A program made the translations under genes and the position numbers. The notes under the pieces were generated by a model. It ran no database searches, was not told the origin of the DNA, and was given only the letters and a program-made list of their open reading frames with translations. From contig NC_087386.1 in the NCBI RefSeq assembly GCF_963675165.1, forward strand, positions 6,392,066-6,456,065: DNA of 64,000 nt, written 5' to 3'. This DNA comes from Halichondria panicea (Eukaryota; Porifera; Demospongiae; Suberitida; Halichondriidae). Positions 13,501 through 25,900 of the stretch are shown piece by piece (positions within the stretch are counted from its first letter, which is position 1; each line of letters opens with the position of its first letter).

Positions 13501-16500
13501 AGAAAGGTATAGCTTTGGAGTGTCCTGTATAGCTATAGACTTCACACTCCACCTTACTTTGGGCACAACATAATTACTTCGCTAAGTCTATAGACACGTA
13601 TAATTATGTGTATTTGTAATGTTCAATGTTGCTACTATAATTATACTCAGTCTAATTTTTTACTCCTATAGTAAGTCTTCTAAAATTCTGTAGCACAAGT
13701 ATTTAAGACTAAGAACACCATCAGCAGCTCTCTTTTTAGTCATTCCATCTTTCGTTCTATTCCGCATTCCAGCTTTTACACTAACCGGCAACTGGACCAG
13801 CTAATCCACTACTCAATCCACTACTCTAGTAAATCTCACCTTCTGTTGAATGTCAACTCTAGCTTTGGCAGCAATCAACAATTCCACTGCCCTCACATGA
13901 CCATTCTGAGCAGCTACCCACAATGCTGTGATCCCATCCTGTACAGAGTCAAGATAGTACAGATCCACTCATTACACAATATCACTCATACAATATCACA
14001 CAATATCACATGACTATCTACACTAATGTCAGGGCAGAGGACACTTTTTTAATTGATGACGTTTGCTCAGCTGGCAGTTTATCGTGACCTTGCTACGACA
14101 AACTCTAGGCTTGTACAACACTTGTAACTGACAATTTAGCTAGCTCTGTACATTGCTCAAGGTCTCTATGGCTAGCTATAGTGTTTCTCCAGCTGAGGTC
14201 CTGGTTAGAACTCGTCCAGATGTATATGAAAGGTGCAGTGCTCTAAACATTTGTAGCAAGCATATCTCCTAACTGAATAGGGTTCACTGGGGTTCAGCAA
14301 CGGAAACAGTTAGATCTAGGTCTAAACTATACTACCCTTGAGCCTTAGTCACAAAATAACAGAGTTATTGTGGGGAACACATTGCATTGAAAACCAATGT
14401 AAAAAAGATTGGATAGATCACGAGATGCGTGTTGTACCTCGGTACACCAACTACCAGCGCTCTCTACACAAACATGACTAGCTCTGGTGTCTAATGGACC
14501 AGGTCAACAGAACATGAGGAGGCTTTGTGGCTAGTGGCCTCTGAGATGTGTGTATAGTAGCCTCGATTCCAGGCCGCATTAAAATACTGCCTGGTACCTT
14601 CAGAATATGGGTAATCGTACTACAAACGTAAAACCTTAGTACCCGTAATTTAGTCCCTTTACTAAGAATATGTTTTGTAATATTTTATCTCCATACTGAG
14701 TTCTGTGAAGCTGTATCTATTGCTTAGAAGGCTTGAACACTAGTTTGGAGGCTCTCATCTACGTCTACGATGGTCCTATAGCCAGGTTGTCTTCGCAAGA
14801 AGCAGTCAAAAGGCACCATACACTTCCCATAGCCTGTACAGATCAAAGCTAAGATATCCTGACCATACAGCCGTCATAGAGGTGGATGAGAGCCTCTTCT
14901 GGCTTCAGACTAGTGTGAAAGCCTTCTGGAACAACGCAATAGAGAGCTAAGCTGATGTACATAGATAGCAAATAGATCGGGAAAAAAGAAAAGAGGGGAC
15001 TCCCCAGATCCTGGAGAATAAACTATCAAAACTATCACATGCTCACTATCACCATGCAATAAGTACCAGGCCGTACTTTAATCGGCCTGGAATTGAGGCT
15101 ATGTGTAGATAGCTACTTACACTCACCTTTTGAGGTACATCAACATTGGCCCCAGCATCGATTAGGAGCTCCATACACTTCTGGTGACCTTCAAAACTGG
15201 CTACCAAAAGAGGGGTCTCTCCCGACTGTACATAGGAGGAAAACAATGTAAACAGCATGTTGTGGGAAATGCAACAAACCAACCTTGATCTGAGTGTTGA
15301 CTGTAGCCTTGGCTGCTAAGAGGACCCTCACTATCTCATCATGTCCATTCATACTGGCCCAGAAAAGAGCAGTCCAACCATTCTGTAGAGACAATATCAT
15401 CAACCAACGGACATATTGGCACTGTAGACAGTATTCCCCTCACCTTGTCTGCCTGGTTGGGATCAGCCCCACACTCCAGTAGCTCCAGAACCACACCCAC
15501 ATCACCCGTCTCACAAGCATCCAGAAATGCCTGGGAGAAAATACACTCTCAGTAAACACACCCAAAAGATGGAATGACACAAATTGTATGTACATGTTAT
15601 ATACTGTTCAAGATTCTATAGCCACCCACACAGAAGTACCAGCATACAGTCGACACTAACACTATATAAGCTGACAATGCACATTTGATACCTCCACCCA
15701 CTCACTCACGTACCATCCTGGGGTGCTGTAGACACAGCTTTCTGAGTGAGACAATCACTTCGTCAACTGATGGTCTCTGTTGAGGTCGGTCATGGAGGCA
15801 GCTAACAACAAGAGGATAAAGAGCGTGTTTCTCCCCAATTTTGTCACCATGGACAGCAGTGCTTCGACGCATGAGCTCCACCTTTCCATCATCCACGTAC
15901 TTAATAGCATCGTGAGTTAAGTACGAGACTTTAGGGAAATCACCGATAACAGTGTGAATGATGAGATGACCGAATGAGACGATGTCCAGCTTGGTAGTGT
16001 AGGTGGGCTGTTCGTCATGACACTCGGGAGGCATGTATTTTGGATTTCCTGGGACGCTTGTCAGTATATGAGTCAATCTGTCCAGGTCAACATACCTGCA
16101 AATGAATATTAGGTTTTACATGTCTGCCTTTATTTTCCCACATGTATCGAACTCATTTAAAAAATCCTTTGTTGCAAAAAAATACGTACCTGGAGACACC
16201 CAGGTCTCCGATCTTGGCAGTGAGGTCCTCAGTGAGCAAGATGTTGGGAGCAGTGAGGTCACGATGGATGAGGGGAGGGGTCAGAGAGTGGAGATAGCGA
16301 AGGCCTTTGGATACATCATACAGGATATGGATTCTAGTGGCGATATTCGTGTCTCGATGGGTTTCAAGGAATTTAGCCAAGTCGGAATGAAGCCTCTCCA
16401 TTATTAGACTGATGTCGTTCTTATCGCGGCCGTAATGGACTCCAACGAAACCGACTATGTTGGGGTGATGTAAAACACTCAGAATATGACATTCATTTCT

Positions 16501-16713
16501 GAACTTGGTCACAATCCTCTCCCTCTGTCCAAGGGATTGCTCTTGGAGCAATATGTGATGCAGCTTCTTAGCAATGCAGTCTCTTCCATTCACCGTCACT
16601 CTAAAGACACAGCCATAAGCCCCTGAGCCAGCTTTGTTCTCCTCTAGATTCAATCCTTCCACCTGGACCACCAGAGCATCAAGGTCACTTCTTGATTTTG
16701 TAGCCATTTGCAC
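7530..16713 (-). CDS. Kinase-ankyrin protein A (TKL-like kinase plus ankyrin array)
   Basis: Minus-strand exons, 5' to 3': 16713-16190, 16095-15714, 15530-15444, 15382-15284, 15225-15127, 13938-13840, 12150-12052, 11322-11224, 11156-11058, 10000-9902, 8889-8791, 7987-7889, 7836-7738, 7598-7530 (TGA). Exons 1-2 encode a protein kinase: glycine loop GSGAYGCVF, probable lysine in CIAKKL, catalytic loop [18 protein letters not shown] in place of DFG, YMPPE in place of APE, and a C-lobe ending QRPSVDEV. The rest is ankyrin repeats; ten consecutive exons are exactly 99 bp, phase 0, one 33-residue repeat each. Residues needed for catalysis look present. ATG 16713 or the better conserved 16707 (MAT) may start it. 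I infer an intracellular signalling kinase; its ligand is unknown. Gene B is a paralogue. It sits head-to-head with the galactosyltransferase copy. Confidence 0.85.
9190..9750 (-). mobile_element. 560-bp interspersed repeat, copy 1
   Basis: One of five recognisable copies (9190-9750, 10280-10880, 24405-24995, 25976-26460, 61995-62580, in both orientations). One end reads GCACCACGGGTGCTGATGCC or a decayed form; the other has a short CA run, then CCGTATACCTCGCTTGCGCA. An open frame inside copies 1 and 2 (80-82 residues) is not conserved in the others and I do not call it a gene. Copy 4 is flanked by TCATTAT, which suggests a target duplication. Confidence 0.65.
10280..10880 (-). mobile_element. 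560-bp interspersed repeat, copy 2
   Basis: Near-identical to copy 1. It was duplicated together with the neighbouring ankyrin exon, so this is a segmental copy and not an independent insertion. It lies in an intron of kinase-ankyrin gene A. Confidence 0.65.
11417..11975. mobile_element. Non-autonomous Mutator-like element (9-bp target duplication)
   Basis: The left end reads TAGCCTCGTTCCCAGGCC and the right end its imperfect complement GGCCTAGGAACGAGACTA. The element is flanked by identical 9-bp copies of ACACAGAGG (11408-11416 and 11976-11984). No transposase frame is present. Long terminal inverted repeats with 9-bp duplications are typical of Mutator-like elements. The same insertion, in the other orientation, appears at 63811 with flank CCTCTGTGT, the complement of this duplication, so it predates duplication of the ankyrin exons. 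Confidence 0.85.
12152..13839. other. Large intron of gene A, repeat-rich
   Basis: 1.7-kb intron between ankyrin exons. Besides the MITE at 12481-12638 it holds a stretch near 12820-13110 repeated at 14150-14410, outside any exon. No gene seen. Confidence 0.6.
12481..12638. mobile_element. MITE with GGGCGACTCGAAGAG ends
   Basis: A 158-bp element with near-perfect terminal inverted repeats (GGGCGACTCGAAGAG at the left, CTCTTCGAGTCGCCC at the right) lies in a large intron of kinase-ankyrin gene A. No coding capacity. Confidence 0.6.
14558..15101. mobile_element. Mutator-like element with TAGCCTC ends, copy in gene A intron
   Basis: The left end TAGCCTCGATTCCAGGCCGC and the right end GGCCTGGAATTGAGGCTA are inverted repeats. 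Flanks are TGTGTATAG at the left and TGTGTAGATAG at the right, a slightly decayed 9-bp duplication. It lies about 25 bp from the ankyrin exon at 15127-15225. No transposase frame. Confidence 0.75.
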
Positions 16714-16939
16714 AGTTTACATATAAGGGGCATGACACGTGCTTACTGCGCATGCTCAGATGTCCAAGAATGGCAGTTAGACATCCTTCTCTTGTAATCG
16801 TCAAGATAAAGAAGCACAGTTCTCCGGTCCATCAAAGAAGCGAGGCTGTCACACAGAGTAAGGCTCGAGAAGCAGTGAAATAATCACCAGTCAGATGTTA
16901 AGATAAACTCCATCAAATTCCCAGCTCCACAGATCATCT
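16714..16939. promoter_or_regulatory. Divergent promoter interval, kinase A / galactosyltransferase
   Basis: 226 bp between two divergent start codons. It must hold both 5' flanks unless distant leader exons exist. It contains TGCGCATGCTCA; no TATA box was recognised. Confidence 0.45.
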
Positions 16940-19900
16940 ATGAATAGTCTCTCGATACACTGGATTGCACTTGCCGTGTGCATAGCTCTCCTAGTGACTG
17001 CCATACCGTCTGTATACACGTTGGACAATGGAGACTCCTCGTTAGAAGCAGCTGAAGTTCTGCCGAGTGTCTTCCTTGCTATTCTGGCTAGAAATTCAGC
17101 TCACATGCTACCCAACTTTTTCGGTTATCTGGAGAACTTGGACTATCCTAAAGACAGGATTTCATTGTGGTAAGTTGCACCTGCCACTATGCATCATAAT
17201 TAGAGGTTGTTACTCTATATCAGATGCATTGTATGTAATAGTTTGCAGAATTTCTATTTCTGTTTCTTGCACGCAAACAAAACCCTATTGTGTTCATACC
17301 AGCCCCACCCACCTATGAATATCATTAACTACACTGTAGGATCAGAACAGACCATAACGGTGACAACACCACGGCAATACTTGCTGAGTGGGCAGAAAAC
17401 GTTAAGCTCGTGTACAAATCTGTGGACTTGAAGTCATCAGACGAGTGGCTGTATCCGAACCTTGACCCTTTCGAGGAGCATGACGAGAGGTTCGTCCATG
17501 TTGCCCAGCTGAGACAGGAAGGTCTGGAGGCGGCCAGGCGTTCAGGGGCAGACTACCTCTTTGTGAGTTATCAGTGTGGCCATCTCTAGCCTCGTTCCCG
17601 GCCCATCTATTGTAACGACCTAGCTAGGCTATCTCTAGACGTACCATTATGATACAGTGAAACCTGTCTATAGTGGTCACCCTGTAAGCAGGTCACCCTC
17701 TATAATACAGCCAGGTTAATGGGGCCCAAAGTCTCCATAGCATGTGTTTGGACCTGTGTTAGCAGGCCACCTCTTTATTACAACCACTGTTGGTCTGCCC
17801 AAGACAGTAGTAGATACAGTTTTAGTTATTGCAATTTTGGTATCCACAGTATCTAGCTCAGATTAACTATACAATTGTTGTTTATCCAGCGGCTAGACTG
17901 TGACAACTTTCTGGTGAACAACAGGACACTACGGATTCTGATGGATCAGCAAAGGTAAGTCAGTAGGTGTACAGTCCATAGGGAGGGATAACTTGTCTAT
18001 ATGTACGAGGCTTGCACTGAATACATTATTTGCTGACCTGTGCACTTTATTATGGTACATGTATGTACATGTAGAACAAGTTTGAATTGTCCCCTTCCCT
18101 CCACTGTAGATCTGCCTATGCACATTCTGAACATCGAGGTGTTTGGGTTCATGGTCAAACCAGAGGACTATGAGAGCCTGGACCACGAAAACCTTGGTAA
18201 GCCTCTCCCCCTTAAGGCTGCGGTGTCATCTGCTCTTTGTTAGTATAGCCAGTAGCCATCTCAGTGTGTGCTGATGTAGCTCCATTGTTGCTGTGAACAA
18301 TGTGTGTGGGCGGGTATAATTAGTGCAGGTCATAATAGAGGGGCTCTTTTAATAGTGTTCCCACAACATCCTTGACTGTGTATCCATTAGTGTGTGTATT
18401 GTCTCCCCCCACACAGTGGACCACCCCCCTATACTGCATTAGTGTGTGTATTGTGTCCCCCCACACAGTGGACCACCCCCCTATACTGCATTAGTGTGCG
18501 TGTTGTCTCCCCCCACACAGTGGACCACCCCCCTATACTGCATTAGTGTGTGTGTTGTCTCCCCCCACACGGTGGACCATCCCCCTATACTGCATTAGTG
18601 TGTGTGTTATCTCCCCCCACACAGTGGACCACCCCCCTATACTGCATCAGTGTGTGTATTGCCTCCCCCCACACAGTGGACCACCCCCCTATACTGCATT
18701 AGTGTGTGTGTTGTCTCCCCCACACAGTAGACCACCCCCCTATACTGCATTAGTGTGAGTGTTGTCTCCCCCCACACAGTAGACCACCCCCCTATACTGC
18801 ATCAGTGTGTGTATTGCCTCCCCCCACACAGTGGACCACCCCCCTATACTGCATTAGTGTGTGTGTTGTCTCCCCCACACAGTAGACCACCCCCCTATAC
18901 TGCATTAGTGTGTGTATTGTCTCCCCCCACACAGTGGACCACCCCCCTATACTGCATCAGTGTGTGTATTGCCTCCCCCCACACAGTGGACCACCCCCCT
19001 ATACTGCATTAGTGTGTGTGTTGTCTCCCCCACACAGTAGACCACCCCCCTATACTGCATTAGTGTGTGTGTTGTCTCCCCCCACACAGTGGACCACCCC
19101 CCTATACTGCATTAGTGTGAGTGTTGTCTCCCCCCACACAGTGGACCACCCCCTATACTGCATTAGTGTGAGTGTTGTCTCCCCCCACACAGTGGACCAC
19201 CCCCCTATACTGCATTAGTGTGCGTCCCCCACACAGTGGACCACCCCCCTATACTGCATTAGTGTGTGTATTGTCTCCCCCCACACAGTGGACCACCCCC
19301 CCTATACTGCATTAGTGTGTGTGTTGTCTCCCCCCACACAGTGGACCACCCCCCTATACTGCATTAGTGTGTGTGTTGTCTCCCCCCACACAGTGGACCA
19401 CCCCCCTATACTGCATTAGTGTGTGTGTTGTCTCCCCCCACACAGTGGACCACCCCCCTATACTGCATTAGTGTGTGTTGTCTCCCCCCACACAGTGGAC
19501 CATCCCCCTATACTGCATTAGTGTGTGTATTGTCTCCCCCCACACAGTGGACCACCCCCCTATACTGCATTAGTGTGTGTGTTGTCTCCCCCCACACAGT
19601 GGACCACCCCCCTATACTGCATTAGTGTGTGTGTTGTCTCCCCCCACACAGTGGACCACCCCCCTATACTGCATTAGTGTGTGTGTTGTCTCCCCCCACA
19701 CAGTGGACCACCCCCCTATACTGCATTAGTGTGTGTTGTCTCCCCCCACACAGTGGACCACCCCCTATACTGCATTAGTGTGAGTGTTGTCTCCCCCCAC
19801 ACAGTGGACCACCCCCCTATACTGCATTAGTGTGCGTGTTGCCTCCCCCCACACAGTGGACCACCCCCCTATACTGCATTAGTGTGAGTGTTGTCTCCCC

Positions 19901-21860
19901 CCACACGGTGGACCACCCCCCTATACTGCATTAGTGTGCGTGTTGTCTCCCCCCCACACAGTGGACCACCCCCCTATACTGCATTAGTGTGTGTTGTCTC
20001 CCCCCACACAGTGGACCACCCCCTATACTGCATTAGTGTGTGTTGTCTCCCCCCACACAGTGGACCACCCCCCTATACCGCATTAGTGTGTGTGTTGTCT
20101 CCCCCCACACAGTGGACCACCCCCTATACTGCATTAGTGTGTGTGTTGTCTCCCCCCACACAGTGGACCACCCCCCTATACTGCATTAGTGTGTGTGTTG
20201 TCTCCCCCCACACGGTGGACCACCCCCCCTATACTGCACTAGTGTGTGTATTGTCTGTTGTCTTCCCCCACACAGTGGACCACCCCCTATACTGCATTAG
20301 TGTGTGTGTTGTCTCCCCCCACACGGTGGACCACCCCCCTATACTGCATTAGTGTGCGTGTGTTGTCTCCCCCCACACAGTGGACCACCCCCCTATACTG
20401 CATTAGTGTGCGTGTTGTCTCCCCCCACACAGTGGACCACCCCCCCTATACTGCATTAGTGTGTGTGTTGTCTCCCCCCACACAGTGGACCACCCCCCTA
20501 TACTGCATTAGTGTGTGTGTTGTCTCCCCCCACACAGTGGACCACCCCCCTATACTGCATTAGTGTGTGTGTTGTCTCCCCCCACACAGTGGACCACCCC
20601 CTATACTGTACAGTCAGTACATCTCCAGACCACCCCCTGTCAAGAACAACTTGGGGTTGGACGCGGTAAGCTGTCTCTACTATTACAGTTATGTTGTATG
20701 TGTACGGAAATCATAAAAGTTCACTGATAATTTCCAAACAATATTTTGGTAGGTGTTTATGATTGGGCTAGTACGGAGGCCAGAAAGAAGGAACCGGATG
20801 ATTTTAAGCCTGGACGAGCTCAACTTCAACTACACCCTCTTTGAGTGCTGTCGATGGAAGGTGAGAGAAAATTAACACATCGTATGGAGTAAGGTTTTAG
20901 ATAGTGGCTTATCACGTCCAACCCCAAATTGTCATTGAGAGAGGGTAGTCTTGAGATGTACTGCATGGTGTAGAGTATAGGTTCAGTGTGTGTGAGGGGA
21001 GACATAACTGGCTGTACAATACAGAGGGATGGGGGAGGAGACAATACACACTAATTGATACACAAGGATGTGGTGGGGAACTCATATTTAAAAGAACCTC
21101 TTTTGTTTATTTTATCCCTGGCCACACTACAGACAGTTGAATCAGAGCTACCTGGACAGTATGGGCGTCAAGTACCTACCTGGCTAGAAGGACCCTTGGA
21201 GAGAACGACCTATGACCTTTGGAGAGGTCGGCTGTTTCCTTAGTCACCACACGATATGGCAGCAGGTGAGTGGGCGTTAGTGGACACTTGTTGATGTGTA
21301 CAGAAAGTATTGCTACCTGTTGCATTGTGGGCACTTGTAACTGTGTGAAACCTGTCTAATGTGGTCACCCTCTATAATAGTACAGCCAGGTTAATGTGCT
21401 CCTAAGTCTCCTGTGTGCAGACACAAACATTAGCTGTTTGAGCGAACTAGACACTTTCATGAATTGCTTTAACTGATAATGAGACAGTGGTTGAAAAATA
21501 ATAAACTACTTGTCTTCAAAGGTGACAAAAAACACTGTTTTCTAATCGATCCAATCGTTGCTTTGTAGAATCCCCATAATGTTAAAGTCATTACAATAAA
21601 GTTGATTGCGTGTCCGTTATGTCAACGCACGAGATGAATGCTCTACTGAGCATCTTGTTATAATAGCCACTGTTGGTCTGTCCAAGGGTGACCAGTATAG
21701 ACAAGTCTTACTGTACCTCTCTTGCCCCCCAGATGATGACGGAGGGTCTGGATCAAATCCTGATTCTGGAGGATGATGTCGTGTTTGATCCCTACTTCCG
21801 ACATGACCTCACTAGAGTGCTGGAAGAGTCCAATCGGATCACACCAAACTGGGACCTCAT
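16940..21860 (+). pseudogene. Collagen beta-galactosyltransferase (COLGALT family), broken copy
   Basis: Exons: 16940-17169, 17340-17562, 17890-17954, 18110-18196, about 20629-20668, 20753-20860, 21137-21265, 21733-21860. The N-terminus has a signal peptide (hydrophobic WIALAVCIALLVTAIPSV), then the family blocks ILARNSAHMLPNFFGYLENL, RTDHNGDNTTAIL and the DxD-like RLDCDNF. Later exons carry FMIGLVRRPERRNRMI, MTFGEVGCFLSHHTIW and LILEDDVVFDPYF, the second GT25 half. Intact members glycosylate hydroxylysine of collagen in the ER. Three defects: the block between the DxD exon and 18110 (about 90 residues in relatives) is missing and the reading phase does not join; TAG at 21185-21187 stands where relatives have Tyr in LPGY; the C-terminal third is absent. 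A 2.2-kb minisatellite fills intron 4. Sequencing error could explain the TAG but not the missing blocks. Confidence 0.8.
18390..20610. repeat. 52-bp minisatellite array, block 2 (intronic)
   Basis: About 43 copies of the same 52-bp unit as block 1, more homogeneous, inside an intron of the broken galactosyltransferase gene. The last unit merges into TATACTGTACAGTCAGTACATC and then the exon at about 20629, the same junction as at 5906-5930. Each unit carries CTCCCCCCACACAG followed by TGGACCACCCC, a good match to a 3' splice site, and the real exon also opens with ACCACCCCCTG. Confidence 0.97.
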
Positions 21861-22077
21861 GTAAGAGCTCTGGAGATATACAGTCTATTATTATACGCAA
21901 TGTCCGTATCTCGTTAGTCCAATCTTTGCTTACAAGTAGTTCAGTGCAACACCATAAATAAGGCACACCTTATAATCAGCTGACAGTAGTCTAGAAGTAA
22001 GAAAATTGCTGTCTAATTTCCTTGAACTATAACCATGCTAGTTTGGATTGTCCGAACTTACAACAAATTAACGCTAG

Positions 22078-22634
22078 ATTGTTGTATAATTATAGAGATG
22101 CATTTCATGATACAGGGGATGGTCTTCTTCACTGGGCCTGTGACCGTGGCAACCTGAACACGGTGAAACTACTTGTGAAGAGGGGAGCAGATGTTAATAT
22201 TGAGGACACAGACAATCAGACACCTCTTCATTATGGTGAGAGATGGAGTATTCCTTTGCAGAGGGTGCTTGTGTGTTAATACATGTTGAAGCTACATGTA
22301 GCTGTCTGTTTGTAGATCTTTGTTTGAGTCCAATGCTCCCTCTACTGAATAAGTCAGTTTGGCTGTGTATCTATGGTAATTAACCTTGGAGATCTTTTTG
22401 TATTTGCATTAATGATGGTGATCGAGGAAACATAACCTATAGCTGTAGAAGTTGAGCTGGTTATTAGATTTATTTGCGGTAATAATTATTGTCTTTTTTT
22501 GAATTCCTTATAATTATATTCGTGATTGTATTTCCTCTACAGCTGTGTCATGTGATCATCATGCTGTCATCTCTTATCTACTACAAGTGGGATTCCTATC
22601 TCAAGATGTGATTGAGAATCAAGCACCTATATAA
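22078..22634 (+). pseudogene. ACBD6-type C-terminal ankyrin exons (copy 2, partial gene)
   Basis: Exon 22116-22235 (or from an upstream TATAG acceptor, about 22096) and exon 22553-22634 (TAA) encode the same ankyrin segment as 6741-7263: LLHWACDRGNLNTVKLLVKR, then AVSCDHHAVISYLLQ. The usual N-terminal acyl-CoA-binding domain of ACBD6 is not in the window. The upstream exon at 21733-21860 ends in phase 2, and the alternative acceptor (A then GAT GCA TTT) also takes phase 2, so an in-frame chimeric transcript is formally possible. I call it a gene fragment carried by the segmental duplication. Confidence 0.65.
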
Positions 22635-22902
22635 TTATATAGCCTCGATTCCAGGCCGCACCTTTAGACAAACAATTCAATCTAGTTTCAGGTTATTAAT
22701 TTTGCACATTTCTCATTATTGACCAATTAACTTTCAAGTTTTACATGATCAGAATGTAACTTGGTGAAATACATGAGAAACCGTATATAGAAAAAAAATT
22801 TATTATAAGACAAAAATTAATGATGTAGTGTATAAATTTGCAATCAACGTATCTATCAGAGGCTAGCTGCCATGGTAACAGTACAGTTAATAAGGTACAG
22901 AG

Positions 22903-25900
22903 TCAGTGTAGTAGTTCACACACTTGAGTGTGTCCATTCCCACTAGCCAGATCATAGGCAGTACTCCCAGCCTGTACAGTGGATATGTGAGCAGTTAGTG
23001 ATGAAGGGAAATAAGGAATTTAAAAGTTAACACACAACCACTGGATTCACTGTTGCCATGGTTATAAGTAAAATAATGCTACAGATTATAGATGATTACA
23101 ATCATACAGCGTGACTCACATTAGTCTTTTTGTTAACATCAGCTTTGGCCTCCAACAACAGTCCAACAACTCCACAGTGACCATTCCTACTGGCCTTGTG
23201 CAATGCCGTCCAACCATCCTGTACACATCTAAATAATTACTAACAGACAAGCAGTAAATCTCACCTCTTCTTGAATATCAATTTTGGCCTTCGCCGCAAT
23301 CAATACTTCCACTGCCCTCACACGACAATTCTGAGCAGCTACATACAACGCAGTGGCTCCATCCTGTACAGAGTCAAGATAAGTGTGAGCAGGTGAACCA
23401 TCACTCATCACAATATCACATGACTATAATTATATCTACACTAATGTCAGGGGATACACTAACTACCAGTGCTCTCTACACAAACATGACTAGCTCTGGT
23501 GTCTAATGGACCAGGTCAACAGAACACATGGGGAGGCTCTGTGGCTAGTGGCCTCTGAGATGTGTGTACAGCTACTTACACTCACCTCATTGGGTACATC
23601 AACATTGGCCCCAGCATCGATTAGGAGCTCCATACATTTTTGGTGACCATTGAAACTGGCTACCCAAAGAGGGGTCTGTCCCGACTGTACATAGGAGGAA
23701 AACAATGTAAACAGCATGTTGTGGGAAATGTGTTTGCACAATAAGTGTTAAGGTTACGGTACAGTGAAATCATGATTTTTGGCTTGTTTTTTTCTCTCCT
23801 TGGAGGACAAAAGAAGTCTACTGTTCAAGAATGAAATGATTATAAAGATGCATGAAAGAGACAACAAATCCGCTATTTTAATCAGCATTTTATGTGAGCA
23901 ATATGTACTTGCAGCTCTCATTCAAGGCTTGTAGATAAACACCTTCCAGAGGGCGATACCAAGAGATACAGCTTGTAAAATTTCACACGGAAGAGCTAAA
24001 GCTATAGAACTAGACGGTAAGTACCTACAAACTCGCTCGATCTCTCTACAAACTGACAGCTATAGCTCCAACTCAATTTAATATTTCTCTTCGTGTCACC
24101 CTGCCCATTCATTCATATAAATAGATAGACGCTTCAGTTCAATATTTCCTGGTCTACCGAGGCTAAATTTTGCCGACTGAGAAAATTTCTAGCATCTGTG
24201 TACAGATCCAAATAATTACTAACAGACAAGCAGTAAATCTCACCTTTTTTTGAATGTCAACTCCAGCTTTTGCAGCAATCAACAATTCAACTGCCCTCAC
24301 ATGACCATTCTGAGCAGCTACAATCAACGCAGTGGTTCCATTCTGTACAGAGTCAAGATAGTGTGAGCAGGTGAACCATCACTCATCACAGACCCACTCA
24401 TTATGCCTCAGTGCGCATGCGCAAGTAAAGTATACGGTAGCGTATTTGTGTGTCTGCATGTACACGTGTGTAGACTGATGCTCAAGGATATGGTAGTGTG
24501 TTTGTGTGTCTGTGTCTCTCTGTGTAGGCTGCTATAGCTGCTCAAGGATCAATGAAGTGCAAGAGTTTCTATAGGCTTCTAGTCATGTTTTCTTGGATTT
24601 TAATTCATGGATTTACAAAATAATGCTTCACTCTCGAGTTATGCCTAGTTTTGCTTACCATTGCAGCCTTTTCAGAAGAGGACGTAGCAAAACTTGTTCA
24701 CCGAGTGTTGCTAATCTACTTAGTAGTTAGCCCTGCACTAGAGCGCTAGCTATTGGTAGCAAGAGTGAGAAGAGAGCTGCAAGGCTCTGCTGAATCAGTC
24801 ATTAATTTTAGACTTGAACTTTTGGCATCGATCGTTTTTAACAACAATTATACCCACTCTCTTTGAGTTTGGATTCTGCCTGCATCATGCAAAATTAATT
24901 AATGCAAAAATGTTCATCATGATATAATGTGTGTATAAAAGCTATTAGTAGCTTTATGTTAAACAGCGGCATCAGCACCCGTGGTGCTTTCATTACAATA
25001 TCACATGACTATCTACACTAATGTCAGGGGATACACCAACTACCAGTGCTCTCTACACAAACATGACTAGCTCTGGTGTCTAATGGACCAGGTCAACAGA
25101 ACATGGGGAGGCTCTGTGGCTAGTGGCCTCTCACATGTGTGTACAGCTCACCTCTTTGGGTGCATCAACATTGGCCCCAGCATCGATTAGGAGCTCCATA
25201 CATTTGTGGTGACCATTGAAACTGGCTGTCCAAAGAGGGGTCGCTCCCGACTGTACATAGGAGGAAAACAATGTAAACAGCATGTTGTGGGAAATGTGTT
25301 TGTACAACAAGTGTTAAGGTTACGTTATAAGTGATTGCTCATGAATATTCATGAGTTTTTGTTCTCTCCTTGCAGGACAAAAGAATTTGTATGAAGATCA
25401 ATTCTATTGCTAATGAAATGATTATGAAGATGCATGAAAGAGACAAGATAAATCAAAACTGCTTTTTAGTCGGCATTTTATGTGAGCAATAAGTACTTGC
25501 AGCTCTCATTCAAGGCTTGTAGATAAACACCTTCCAGAGGGCGATACCAAGAGATACAGCTTGTAAAATTTCACACGGAAGAGCTAAAGCTATAAAACTA
25601 GACGGTAAGTACCTACAAACTCGCTCGATCTCTCTACAAACTGACAGCCGTCAGCTAGCCAGCTTCAACTCACTTCAATATTTCTCTTTGTGTTGCCCTG
25701 CCCATTTATTTGCTTCAGTTCAATATTTCCTGGCCTACCGAGGCTAACATTTGCTGACTGAGAAAATGTCTAGTGTACAGATCATAATAATTATAAACAC
25801 AAGCAGTAAATCTCACCTTTTGTTGAATATCAACTCCAGCTTTTGCAGCAATCAACAATTCCACTGCCCTCACATGACCATTCTGAGCAGCTACCCACAA

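Noticed and set aside
16102-16407. Plus-strand 101-residue frame (also 27581-27886)
   Set aside because: Antisense shadow of the kinase exon, which carries [11 protein letters not shown] on the minus strand.
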